Numbered from the stretch's first letter, positions 25,795-33,215 are shown. The stretch: DNA of 44,546 bases from Candidatus Bathyarchaeota archaeon (GCA_020346605.1 CP070784.1:1007301-1051846); one strand, 5' to 3'. Notes: generated by a model not told the origin, from the letters alone. Program-made: numbers and translations.

Positions 25795-27153
25795 ATGCAG
25801 GGCGTAATCGGGGTCTACTCCAAGGATGACGCGACCCAGAAGGCGTTGCATATACTCTTCGGCGTCCAGCATCGTGGTCAGGAGAGCTCGGGTCTTACAG
25901 TGGCTGGCGACCATTCATTCCGTACATGGAGCGGAGTGGGCCTCGTCTCCAACGTCTTCCACGAGCAGTTCAAGGCATTCATGCACCCCGATGAATATGT
26001 CGTGATAGGTTGTGCCTCCGGGGAGAGAATCAACCAAGGCAAGCTTCCCCCCCTCGAGCTCGAATCGGAGACCCACAAGATCTCATTGGCCCTAGACGGA
26101 TACGTTCTGGAGATTGGAAAAGGGATCAACGAGGAGGTATTTGGGGCCAAGCTCCTTGGGAGACTGGGTCAGGCGGCTGTTGAGGACGCTCTAGCCGAGA
26201 CGATGAGGGAGCTCAGGGACGCCTACTACTCGCTGGTGGTGGCCCTACTAGACAAGGAGACCGATAGCAGCGAGCTTATCGTGCTAAGGGACCGGCGCGG
26301 CGTGAGGCCACTGTACATGGGGCTCAACGATGGCGAGTTGTTCGTAGCCTCCGAATCCGCACCCCTCGACATCCTCGAGAGCATGGGCGGGGTGGTACAC
26401 GAGAGGCGGGACGTGGAGCCCGGGACGATGATAAGGAGGGGCGAAGATGGGCTCGTTGAGAGGCAGGTCCTGGAGCCGAGACAGGCCCACTGTGCCTTCG
26501 AATGGGTCTACTTCGGCAGGCCCGACTCGGTCATCGAGGGTAGGACCGTGCACACCGTGAGGAAGAGGCTCGGCCACGCGCTGGTTCGGACCCATGGGCT
26601 GAGCAATAAGATAGACCACGCCGTCCTGATCCCGGTGCCTGACTCGGGCAGGTCAGTCTGCACCGGCGTCGCTGAGGCGATAGGCGTCACAGCCGACGAG
26701 GGCGTCATCAAGAACGCCTACCTGGGGCGAACGTACATCATCGACGACCCAGGGTACCGGAAGATCGCCTCGGACCTCAAGCACAACATCATCAAGGAGA
26801 CCATCAGCGGCAAAAAAGTGATCATCACAGACGACAGCATAGTCAGGGGCACGGTGAGCGAGTCCGTCGCCCAGAACCTTCTGAAGGCCGGGGCGAAGGA
26901 GGTCGAGTTCCTCGTCAGCTACGCCCCCATATACCACCCGTGCTTCTCAGATCCACCGGACAAGCCCCTAGCGGCGGCCCCTTACAAGGGGAGGAGCCTC
27001 GAGGAGGTGGGTGACCTAGTCGCATCGAAGCTACCCTCCATCAACAACGTCCGGTACAACTCCCCAGAGAACGTCGTCGAGGCGATCGGTATGCCCGCAT
27101 CGAAGCTTTGCACGCTGTGCATGAGCGGATCGAACCCTTTCGAAGAAAAGTGA
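25795..27153 (+). CDS. PurF homologue with destroyed glutaminase site
   Basis: PurF converts PRPP to phosphoribosylamine using glutamine. This 452-residue homologue keeps the transferase half: VLIPVPDSGRSVCTGVAEA (277-295), KHNIIKE, and the PRPP loop VIITDDSIVRGT (342-353). It also keeps four Cys at the places of the PurF [4Fe-4S] ligands (C233, C383, C439, C442). The N-terminal glutaminase site is lost: the usual MCGIVG is MQGVIG, so the nucleophile Cys is Gln. The RYST and HNGN motifs are gone (GCASGERINQGK; LALDGYVLE). QHRGQESSGL remains. A TTG at 25786 would give MCTMQG, but a TATA-like TTTTTATT at about 25764-25771 fits a leaderless ATG 25795. Confidence 0.88.
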   Translation: MQGVIGVYSKDDATQKALHILFGVQHRGQESSGLTVAGDHSFRTWSGVGLVSNVFHEQFKAFMHPDEYVVIGCASGERINQGKLPPLELESETHKISLALDGYVLEIGKGINEEVFGAKLLGRLGQAAVEDALAETMRELRDAYYSLVVALLDKETDSSELIVLRDRRGVRPLYMGLNDGELFVASESAPLDILESMGGVVHERRDVEPGTMIRRGEDGLVERQVLEPRQAHCAFEWVYFGRPDSVIEGRTVHTVRKRLGHALVRTHGLSNKIDHAVLIPVPDSGRSVCTGVAEAIGVTADEGVIKNAYLGRTYIIDDPGYRKIASDLKHNIIKETISGKKVIITDDSIVRGTVSESVAQNLLKAGAKEVEFLVSYAPIYHPCFSDPPDKPLAAAPYKGRSLEEVGDLVASKLPSINNVRYNSPENVVEAIGMPASKLCTLCMSGSNPFEEK

Positions 27154-27258
27154 TTGACACCAATCTCCCGAGAACCACGCTCGATGAGTGCCCGTAGCAA
27201 CTTACCCATCGAAGAAGATTTGTAATACTCGGTCATCCTGAGGTATGAGGGGCTCTGG

Positions 27259-27960
27259 ATGGAGGAGGGGATCATCGGCATCCTTGGCGGCATGGGGCCG
27301 GAGGCGACGGCCGATCTCTTTTATAGAATAATACACTCGACGCCGGTGGAGAAGGATCAGGATCACGTCAGAGTAGTAATATACAGCAACTCCAAGGTCC
27401 CTGATAGGACCGCGGCGATCCTCGGCGGCGGTCCGAGCCCGGTCCCCGAGATGGTGAAAGCCGCGAAGGCACTGGAGGGAGCCGGTGCCGACTTCCTGAT
27501 TATGCCCTGCAACACCGCCCACCACTTCATCGAAGACGTCAGGGAGAGCGTGGGCGTCCCCGTCCTCGACATGATAGGGCTCACCTCCGCGTTCGTGTCA
27601 GAGAACCACCCCGGTGTGAAGAGGGTCGGGCTCATCGCCACCGACGGCACCCTCAGCAGCAGCATCTACCACCAGAGATTCGAGGAGCAGGGCGTCGAGG
27701 TGCTTACTCCAGAGGAGGGGCCCCAGCGCGAGGTCATGGAGGCCATCTACGGCCACGTCAAGACGGGGGACCTGGAGGGAGGCCGGGAGATCCTGCTCCG
27801 AGCGGCGTCAAGCCTCGTTGATGCCGGAGCGGGGCTTGTGATCCCGGGCTGCACCGAGGTCTCACTGGTGGTCGGCGAGGGGGACGTCAACGTGCCTGTG
27901 GTGGATCCCCTGCAGGTCCTGGCAGAGGAGGCCGTGGCCCGGGCGCTGGGCGGGAGCTAG
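27259..27960 (+). CDS. Aspartate/glutamate racemase family protein
   Basis: A cofactor-independent two-cysteine racemase-fold protein of 233 residues. GILGGMGPEATADLFYRII opens the fold. The catalytic cysteines are in IMPCNTAHHF and IPGCTEVSL, symmetrically placed as in aspartate racemase and YgeA. GLIATDGTLSSSIYHQ also fits the family. The neighbouring D-aminoacylase gene makes D-amino-acid interconversion plausible. The gene lies 105 bp after the PurF homologue. Its stop marks the end of GC-rich archaeal sequence before the compositionally different segment. Confidence 0.88.
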   Translation: MEEGIIGILGGMGPEATADLFYRIIHSTPVEKDQDHVRVVIYSNSKVPDRTAAILGGGPSPVPEMVKAAKALEGAGADFLIMPCNTAHHFIEDVRESVGVPVLDMIGLTSAFVSENHPGVKRVGLIATDGTLSSSIYHQRFEEQGVEVLTPEEGPQREVMEAIYGHVKTGDLEGGREILLRAASSLVDAGAGLVIPGCTEVSLVVGEGDVNVPVVDPLQVLAEEAVARALGGS

Positions 27961-28046
27961 GGCGGCGCGCGCGCGACACTCAAAGCATAGCATTAGAGAT
28001 AATCTTAATCAAATCCCTCAATTATTACGCATGCTTATTTCTATTC

Positions 28047-28781
28047 ATGGAACTGCGAAAGCACTTGCGTCGACTGATAATAGGAATTATCCTAATCTTC
28101 CTTATTGGGACAGCGGGGCTCGTTGGTTGGGCAAACCTGAGCGCTCAGGAAGCGACAGAGCGTGCAGTTACAGTTTTGCATGATAACGGTGTTCAGCTGG
28201 AAGATGGTCGGCTCGTATTTCAAGCGAGTTCCCCAACAGATAGAGGTCTGATTTACTATCCAGGTGGGCTGGTTGATCCTGAAGCATATGCAGTTACAGC
28301 ACAAGGCATCGCAGACGCAGGATACCTTGTTGTGATCCCCAAAATGCCACTCAATCTTGCGTTCCTGGGTATCAATCGTGCTGACGGGATTCGGACAGAT
28401 CACCCAGAGATTGAGTCATGGGTGGTTGGAGGGCACTCACTCGGTGGGGCGATGGCTGCCGAATACGCTAAAAACAATGAGGATAGTCTTGATGGACTTA
28501 TCATGTTTGCCTCCTACCCCGCAAACTACAATGATTTTGTAGATTTTTCGATACCTATTATGTTGATAATAGGATCAAGAGATCCAGGCGCGACTAAACA
28601 AGAAGCATTCTATGAAGCGATTGCTGATTCGGCTATGCTATATGTCATAGAAGGAGGCAACCACCGCCAATATGCAGACTATAGCTTTCAAAAAGGCGAC
28701 GGTGTTGCATCGATCTCTGCAGCGGAACAGCAAGACCAAATCATCGCTGCCACTGTAAAGTTCCTAGAGAGATTGGATTAA
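28047..28781 (+). CDS. Membrane-anchored alpha/beta hydrolase
   Basis: A 244-residue alpha/beta-hydrolase-fold protein with an N-terminal hydrophobic anchor or signal (about 9-31, RLIIGIILIFLIGTAGLVGW). The likely catalytic triad is Ser131 in GGHSLGG, Asp179 in GSRDPG and His206 in GGNHRQY. YYPGGLVDPEAY supplies an oxyanion-side loop. It would act at the outer face of the membrane; the substrate is unknown. The gene is much less GC-rich than its neighbours and looks bacterial in style. It probably belongs to the foreign segment. Confidence 0.8.
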   Translation: MELRKHLRRLIIGIILIFLIGTAGLVGWANLSAQEATERAVTVLHDNGVQLEDGRLVFQASSPTDRGLIYYPGGLVDPEAYAVTAQGIADAGYLVVIPKMPLNLAFLGINRADGIRTDHPEIESWVVGGHSLGGAMAAEYAKNNEDSLDGLIMFASYPANYNDFVDFSIPIMLIIGSRDPGATKQEAFYEAIADSAMLYVIEGGNHRQYADYSFQKGDGVASISAAEQQDQIIAATVKFLERLD

Positions 28782-29171
28782 CCTTGTACAGAATTTTACC
28801 ATCAGCTGTACTGTTGATAACTCTGTTGTATGCAGAAATGTATTGTTAGCGCATAATCAATGACGCCGAGGGAGGTCAAAGGTTCCTCTACGTGCTGAGC
28901 ATGAGTTGACTGTGAATGACCTTGATTTTCTGAAAACATCAAGGGAATGTGTGAATAGGAAAACGATGGTATCCTGAAGCTGATTTTCCTCTTTAGAAAC
29001 AATAGATGTGGGGATATCAACACCAGTGGTAGGGTTCGCCCCCCCTCCCACATCAATTTTCTGCTCACTTGGTGTGGCGATAAAATTATCGATTATTTTT
29101 CTAAGATTGCTATATACATTCTTAGAGTAGACTGAGGATAAAATCATCGATTAGTGCGCGCGTGTCATCGT
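28782..29171. other. AT-rich 390-bp stretch without a recognised gene
   Basis: The minus strand holds two overlapping open frames (28857-29147, 96 residues; 28802-29068, 88 residues). Neither shows a recognisable motif or a ribosome site, and they shadow each other. A run of Cs (29041-29047) may be a slippage site. The stretch ends at an alternating CG run just before the 307-residue gene's stop. I see no RNA gene here. Confidence 0.4.
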
Positions 29172-30095
29172 TCACTCTATGCAGTCCATCTCCAAGGGGG
29201 CGTTCATCTTGTCGTTGATCTCGGTTATGGCCTGCTCGAGATCCTCGGCCGACCGCATCGAAGTAGCTGTTGGGACGCTCGTCGTGACGAAGTGCTGCGC
29301 GTACGGGAAACAAGCCACCTCGAACGGCTTCGGGTTCAGCAAGCCAGTGCCAAACGTATTGGTGCACAGCAAGATATCGTCAAGGGGGATCTTCAGCGCC
29401 TGCGCCATCTCCTTCGGATCGAATACCAAGCTGAACGGCTTGGTGCATTGCTGCAACTCACCACCGTAGTCAACTGAGAGGTTTCCCTCGACCCACAGGC
29501 GCTGATCGAGTTCCGTTAGCACACCTTTCTTCAGGTCCGCATCGAGTTTGATGCTGTTACCGGACTGGGCGCTCGCAACATCAACGAGGATCTCTCCAAG
29601 ATAAGACGTGGTGACTACTGAATGCGATGTACTAGGACCAATGAAGCCTTGGCTCGGGTCATAGCTGTGCGTGTTGCTCTCATACTCAACGATGACCCAA
29701 GAGAGAAGCCCGGTCTTGTAGTTCTCAGCGATCAGGTAGAACTCCACGCGGTTCCCCCAGAACACGCTCGTGTGGACGTTGAAGGCGCTGACGATCGCGC
29801 ACGGTCGCTTGGGACTATCGCGGAACATCGCCGAAGGGATCAAGCTGTAGTCCGGCGGCAACAAACGCTGCGCGCGTGTAGTTTCTGTAACCTCGAAGGC
29901 GAGGGACACACTATACGGTTCGACGACGAAGCTCATGTATGGGTTGGTGCGCGCCCCTCTGTTGACGATGTACCGCTGGAGTCCGAGTGGCAGCTTGCGG
30001 AGTATGGCGCTACCCTGGGTCGTGGACGCGACCTTGGCGGGTACGACCATTTTCTCGGTAGTCTTGATGTAGCGTCGTAGCTCCTTGGCTTGCAT
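29172..30095 (-). CDS. Uncharacterised protein, 307 residues
   Basis: A well-formed open frame with a protein-like composition: a basic N-terminus, central beta-rich segments (MSFVVEPYSVSLAFEVTET; SVFWGNRVEFYLIAENYKTG; SWVIVEYESN) and a charged C-terminus. The LPPDYSLIPSAMF and long beta pattern faintly recall acetoacetate-decarboxylase-like lipocalin-type folds, but this is weak and the catalytic Lys motif is not visible. I do not recognise a family. Codon use differs from the archaeal genes around it, suggesting recent transfer. Confidence 0.6.
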   Translation of the reverse strand: MQAKELRRYIKTTEKMVVPAKVASTTQGSAILRKLPLGLQRYIVNRGARTNPYMSFVVEPYSVSLAFEVTETTRAQRLLPPDYSLIPSAMFRDSPKRPCAIVSAFNVHTSVFWGNRVEFYLIAENYKTGLLSWVIVEYESNTHSYDPSQGFIGPSTSHSVVTTSYLGEILVDVASAQSGNSIKLDADLKKGVLTELDQRLWVEGNLSVDYGGELQQCTKPFSLVFDPKEMAQALKIPLDDILLCTNTFGTGLLNPKPFEVACFPYAQHFVTTSVPTATSMRSAEDLEQAITEINDKMNAPLEMDCIE

Positions 30096-30153
30096 GTCTT
30101 CTCCTCACAATATGACGGCACCGACAGGTAAAAAGGTGATATCACAACTTGGT

Positions 30154-30179
30154 GTGGGATTCGAATCCCACCAGGGCCA
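30154..30179 (+). other. tRNA 3'-end-like remnant with 18-bp palindrome (possible att site)
   Basis: GTGGGATTCGAATCCCAC (30154-30171) is a perfect 18-bp palindrome. It resembles a tRNA T-arm, but the loop has one extra base. It is followed by CAGGGCCA, like a 3' acceptor strand with discriminator A. No matching 5' half (GGCCCTG) or anticodon arm lies upstream, so this is not an intact tRNA gene. Such remnants often mark integration of an element into a tRNA gene. Its place at the edge of the foreign segment fits, but the call is tentative. Confidence 0.35.
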
Positions 30180-30194
30180 GAGTTGTACAGAGGA

Positions 30195-30513
30195 TTAGAT
30201 TTCCTCCCGATGCGCGCGCGTCAGGTAGAAGAGGTGTAACGCAGCGGCACCAATTGTGAGGCTCTTCAACGTCAATAGTGTCTGATCAAAAGGAAAGATC
30301 GCATAGATCGGGGAACAGAAGTACCAGTATCGGGCTGAAAAGGATAGCGAAGTAATTCCCCTCAGGATTCATGAAGAGGTCGGGCGTGTAGTAGAACCAT
30401 CTGTCGCGATAGACTGAGGAAAATATGACCTGGTTGAAAACGCCTAGGTCCCATCCGTAGCTTTTAAACGCATAATATTTCAGGCATGTGTGATATGAAA
30501 AAATTACTGTTTA
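30195..30513 (-). pseudogene. DUF2079 membrane protein pseudogene fragment
   Basis: On the minus strand, KYYAFKSYGWDLGVFNQ and then WFYYTPDLFMNPEGNYFA match the N-terminal signature of DUF2079 membrane proteins (the DLG-x-F-x-Q region). That frame reaches a stop. A one-base slip at the G run 30310-30313 continues the protein as IYAIFPFDQTLLTLKSLTIG and on to a TAA at 30195-30197. An in-frame stop at 30511-30513 cuts the N-terminal membrane helix. Only about 100 of the expected several hundred residues remain. This is a decayed gene truncated at the island edge. Confidence 0.75.
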
Positions 30514-30811
30514 AATTAATGTGCACAATAATATGATGATTTCATGTTTCCTTTGTTTCACTGTCTCTTTATAATTCACTACTTCCAATGCTTACACAGT
30601 GATGCTGAGAGTTAAAAACTCATAGGACACTCAATCTTAAATGAATGTGATAAGTATCAATCTTTTTACCTGCTTTACTCCACATTTATTGATATTATCC
30701 TGCAAGTCGTAATTATCCGATTGGACCCCAATGTGAAAAAAATACGTAAAAAGGACGTTTTCTCCGTTTTTTTAAAGAAAGCCGGTGTGGAGATCGAATT
30801 ACGTATTTAAA
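30514..30811. other. AT-rich non-coding stretch
   Basis: Very AT-rich sequence between the DUF2079 remnant and the promoter of the TBP gene group. It contains T and A tracts (for example about 30764-30777) that could stop transcription entering from either side. I see no gene, RNA or repeat array. Confidence 0.4.
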
Positions 30812-30823
30812 GTATTTAAATAC
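30812..30823 (+). promoter_or_regulatory. Palindromic TATA promoter of the TBP gene group
   Basis: GTATTTAAATAC is a perfect 12-bp palindrome about 29-40 bp before ATG 30852, the spacing expected for a leaderless archaeal transcript. A second GTATTTAA begins nine bases upstream (30803). Another AT box, ATATATATA (30836-30844), lies closer to the start. The symmetry could allow operator-like or TBP self-binding; that is inference. Confidence 0.5.
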
Positions 30824-30851
30824 CCGTTTTAAGGCATATATATAGAAGGCC

Positions 30852-31178
30852 ATGAAGTTTGTCCAGTTAAAAACGATTAGAGATTTAGTGATGCTTGTCG
30901 CCTCATCTCCGACGATGAACGTTCTTCAACACCTCCATAATGGAGGCGACCACCTCTATTTCATAATTGGTGGTACTCTCAGTGAGATCTTCCTGTACTT
31001 TGTGAAGGAGAAGAGTTCCTTGGGAGGTAGTTTCATCACATACAACACCTACACAGGGGAGATCAGTTCCAGCGAGAAGCTGATGCACGAGCCTAACATA
31101 AACTCCTTCCCGGTCGTGGAGATCGAGAACCAGGACCTTCTCCCAGAGGATCTACTGAAGAAGGTAAACGATCTTTAG
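30852..31178 (+). CDS. Small protein preceding TBP, function unknown
   Basis: A 108-residue protein: KFVQLKTIRDLVMLVASSPTMNVLQHL, then HLYFIIGGTLSEIFLYFV, and a polar tail ending LLKKVNDL. It looks soluble with mixed alpha/beta content, and it resembles small conserved archaeal proteins without a known role. It begins the likely operon: TBP starts 37 bp after its stop, with GGTGAG before the TBP ATG. A role linked to transcription is suggested only by this position. Confidence 0.7.
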   Translation: MKFVQLKTIRDLVMLVASSPTMNVLQHLHNGGDHLYFIIGGTLSEIFLYFVKEKSSLGGSFITYNTYTGEISSSEKLMHEPNINSFPVVEIENQDLLPEDLLKKVNDL

Positions 31179-31215
31179 GAGACAAACTTGAGCCTTCTGA
31201 AAATTGGTGAGTTGA

Positions 31216-31776
31216 ATGTCGGAGCAGAAGATTGACATAAGTATTGAGAACGTGGTTGCCTCGGCTTCCCTGGACCAGAAGATCGATCTATTGGCCATCA
31301 TGAAGGTCTTCAGGAATGTGGAGTACAGGCCCAAGCAGTTCCCCGGCCTCGTCTTCAGGCTCAAGCGGCCAAAGACCGCGACGCTCATATTCGGTTCAGG
31401 GAAGATGGTCTGCACAGGAGCAAAGTCGGAGAAGATGGCCCGGAGCGCCGTCAACAAGGTGGTCCGAGAGCTGAAGAACAACGGTATCATCATCCTCGGC
31501 AAGCCCAAGATAGTCATCCAGAACATCGTCGCATCGGCCAATCTGCACGGCAAGATCGACCTCGAGACTGCCGCCGACATCATGGAGAACGTGATGTACG
31601 AGCCCGAGCAGTTCCCGGGGCTCATCTACCGGATGGCTGTCCCCAAGGTCGTCATGCTCTTATTCGCCAGCGGGAAGCTCGTGTGCACAGGAGCCAAGCA
31701 CGAGGACATGGTCAAGGAGGCTGTGCACAAGCTCCACGGCATCCTCGAAGAGGACGAGCTGATCTACTACGAGTAG
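31216..31776 (+). CDS. tbp: TATA-box-binding protein TBP
   Basis: General transcription factor that binds and bends the TATA box and recruits TFB. The 186 residues form two direct structural repeats. The first half has IENVVASASLDQKIDL, PKQFPGLVFRL, TLIFGSGKMVCTGAKSEKMA. The second has IQNIVASANLHGKIDL, PEQFPGLIYRM, MLLFASGKLVCTGAKHEDM. The C-terminus is acidic, as in other archaeal TBPs. It is followed after 20 bp by the TFE-beta-like gene, a functionally sensible pairing. Confidence 0.98.
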   Translation: MSEQKIDISIENVVASASLDQKIDLLAIMKVFRNVEYRPKQFPGLVFRLKRPKTATLIFGSGKMVCTGAKSEKMARSAVNKVVRELKNNGIIILGKPKIVIQNIVASANLHGKIDLETAADIMENVMYEPEQFPGLIYRMAVPKVVMLLFASGKLVCTGAKHEDMVKEAVHKLHGILEEDELIYYE

Positions 31777-31796
31777 GTGTCTCTCAGGGGCCTGAC

Positions 31797-32171
31797 ATGC
31801 CTAGGAACAACGACTTGGAGCGTATGGCGCTTCAGTTCGTCATAGACGCCGGCGAAGAGGGGATACTGCAGAGCGACATGTGGAAGAGGCTCAAAGTTAC
31901 CAGTCGGGAGGGTTCCCGGCTCGCAAAGAAGTTCGAGGAGAAGGGCGTCGTTGAGCGGAGGAGGGTGCTCCACGGAGGACGGTGGACCTACAAGCTCTTC
32001 TCCATGATAAAGCCGGTCACCATAGACTCCATCATGGACTGCCCATGCATGATCTGTGATGACCTCGACAAGTGCTTCGAGGGAGGAATGCTATCTCCCC
32101 TGAACTGCTCCGACATGACGGCATGGGTCAACCCCGATATAGAGCCCTCACAGCCTGATCCCGTTACTTGA
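31797..32171 (+). CDS. TFE-beta / RPC34-like winged-helix Fe-S transcription factor
   Basis: A 124-residue protein with an N-terminal winged helix (about 5-70; ILQSDMWKRLKVTSREGSRL as helix-turn-helix, then RRRVLHGGRWTYKL as wing). A C-terminal Cys cluster CPCMICDDLDKC, then SPLNC, is arranged like the [4Fe-4S] site of archaeal TFE-beta, the homologue of RNA polymerase III subunit RPC34/hRPC39. In crenarchaea this subunit pairs with TFE-alpha to open promoters. Position after TBP supports the call. Identification rests on remembered family features; a specialised HTH regulator is the alternative. Confidence 0.75.
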   Translation: MPRNNDLERMALQFVIDAGEEGILQSDMWKRLKVTSREGSRLAKKFEEKGVVERRRVLHGGRWTYKLFSMIKPVTIDSIMDCPCMICDDLDKCFEGGMLSPLNCSDMTAWVNPDIEPSQPDPVT

Positions 32172-33181
32172 GATGGGAACCGATATTGAGCGAAAGCCTG
32201 AAAGACTACGCAAAATATTTTCTCTTTTTCATAGTCCTCGCAGGCGTGGCTTGGGGGGGCTTCCTCGCGCTCAAGTCCAGTCTGGGAACACAGTACCCTG
32301 TGATGGTGGTCGTGTCACAGAGCATGGTTCCGACTCTCAATGTCGGCGACTTCATCCTCGTCGGCAGCATCTCAGATATCGATGACGTCGTTGCGGCACC
32401 TCAACCCGACGGAGATATACTCGTGTTCCTGAGGTCTGATGACTACATCGTTCACCGAACCGTCAGGAAAGAACCATACGATGACGGATGGGCGTTCGTC
32501 ACGAAGGGGGATAACAACAACATGGAGGATGGCAGGGCTGTCCTCGAGGATTACGTGATCGGGAGGGTCGTGAGGAACATACCAGTCTTCGGCTATTTCC
32601 CCCTCTTCATTAAGACCACTAGAGGGCTCGGCTTAACTCTTGCTCTCATGGCGGTGGTTTTCTTCGCGGACAACCTTATGCCCGATCGGAGGGGCGGTCT
32701 TCCGGGAGGCTCCTTCCCCTGGTTGACGCTCCTACCCTTCACGTTATCACCCTTGGTTCTATTCAGCTTCTGGTTTGTGCAAGATTCTCATCTTGAGCTA
32801 GAGTTACTGGCGCTCGCACTGTGGTACGTTGGGTGCGTCGTCGCCCCTCTGGCCTTCGAGGACGATGACACCGGTCTCATGTTCTGGCTCTACCATTTCG
32901 TACTCACGGTCATCCCGTTGGGGTGTGACATGGTATGGTGGATAAAGGGCATCACGCCGAGCATGTGGTGGCTCGGGGACGGGGGTAGCACGGTCCCAGT
33001 CACTTGGCTACTCCAGAAGGAGTCCCCGCTCTACATCACGGCCTTCAACCAGTTCGCGTTAACGGTGCTTCCCGGATGTCTCCTTTTCTTCTGCATCACG
33101 GCTGCCAAGAGGAGGGGCGTGGAACCCTTGGTGGTGCTAAACCACAGGCTGAGACGATCTTTGGACCTGACGCAAGTTTAA
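32168..33181 (+). CDS. Sec11-like signal peptidase I with extra C-terminal membrane domain
   Basis: Cleaves signal peptides outside the membrane. After an N-terminal membrane helix (about 17-35), the catalytic core has Ser52 in VSQSMVPT, His96 in YIVHRTV (the Ser/His form of Sec11 rather than the bacterial Ser/Lys) and Asp115 in KGDNNNMEDG. At 337 residues it is about twice the usual archaeal length. The C-terminal half (from about 155) adds four or more hydrophobic segments of unknown role. TTG start at 32168 overlaps the TFE-beta stop as TTGA, so translation is probably coupled. Confidence 0.85.
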   Translation: MRWEPILSESLKDYAKYFLFFIVLAGVAWGGFLALKSSLGTQYPVMVVVSQSMVPTLNVGDFILVGSISDIDDVVAAPQPDGDILVFLRSDDYIVHRTVRKEPYDDGWAFVTKGDNNNMEDGRAVLEDYVIGRVVRNIPVFGYFPLFIKTTRGLGLTLALMAVVFFADNLMPDRRGGLPGGSFPWLTLLPFTLSPLVLFSFWFVQDSHLELELLALALWYVGCVVAPLAFEDDDTGLMFWLYHFVLTVIPLGCDMVWWIKGITPSMWWLGDGGSTVPVTWLLQKESPLYITAFNQFALTVLPGCLLFFCITAAKRRGVEPLVVLNHRLRRSLDLTQV

Positions 33182-33215
33182 TACACGCTGACCTTTCCTC
33201 CCTTTATGATTTCAA

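Larger units (their letters stand above)
27961..30194. other. Compositionally distinct insert or island
   Basis: Between the racemase stop and the DUF2079 pseudogene, sequence changes character: lower GC in 28.0-29.15 kb by eye, different codon use, long non-coding gaps and two genes without obvious partners. It starts at an alternating CG run (27963-27975), has another at 29155-29162, and ends at a tRNA-3'-like palindrome at 30154-30171. No integrase, transposase or terminal inverted repeat is visible. Horizontal transfer, an old integrated element, or a chimeric assembly are all possible. Confidence 0.45.

Noticed and set aside
25786..25797. TTG start giving PurF an N-terminal Cys (MCTMQG)
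   Set aside because: The Cys would be three residues out of register with MCGIVG, the other glutaminase residues are also missing, and the promoter spacing favours ATG 25795.
27963..27975. Alternating CG runs (also near 1366, 1413, 29155, 30211) as recombination or Z-DNA sites
   Set aside because: Several sit at compositional borders, but the runs are short and also occur inside genes. The pattern may be chance.
28857..29147. 96-residue minus-strand ORF in the foreign segment
   Set aside because: It has no motif or ribosome site and overlaps another open frame on the same strand. It could be a gene remnant, but it is not supportable.
30154..30179. Complete tRNA gene
   Set aside because: No 5' acceptor, D-arm or anticodon arm found upstream, and the T-loop has an extra base. 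Kept only as a remnant.
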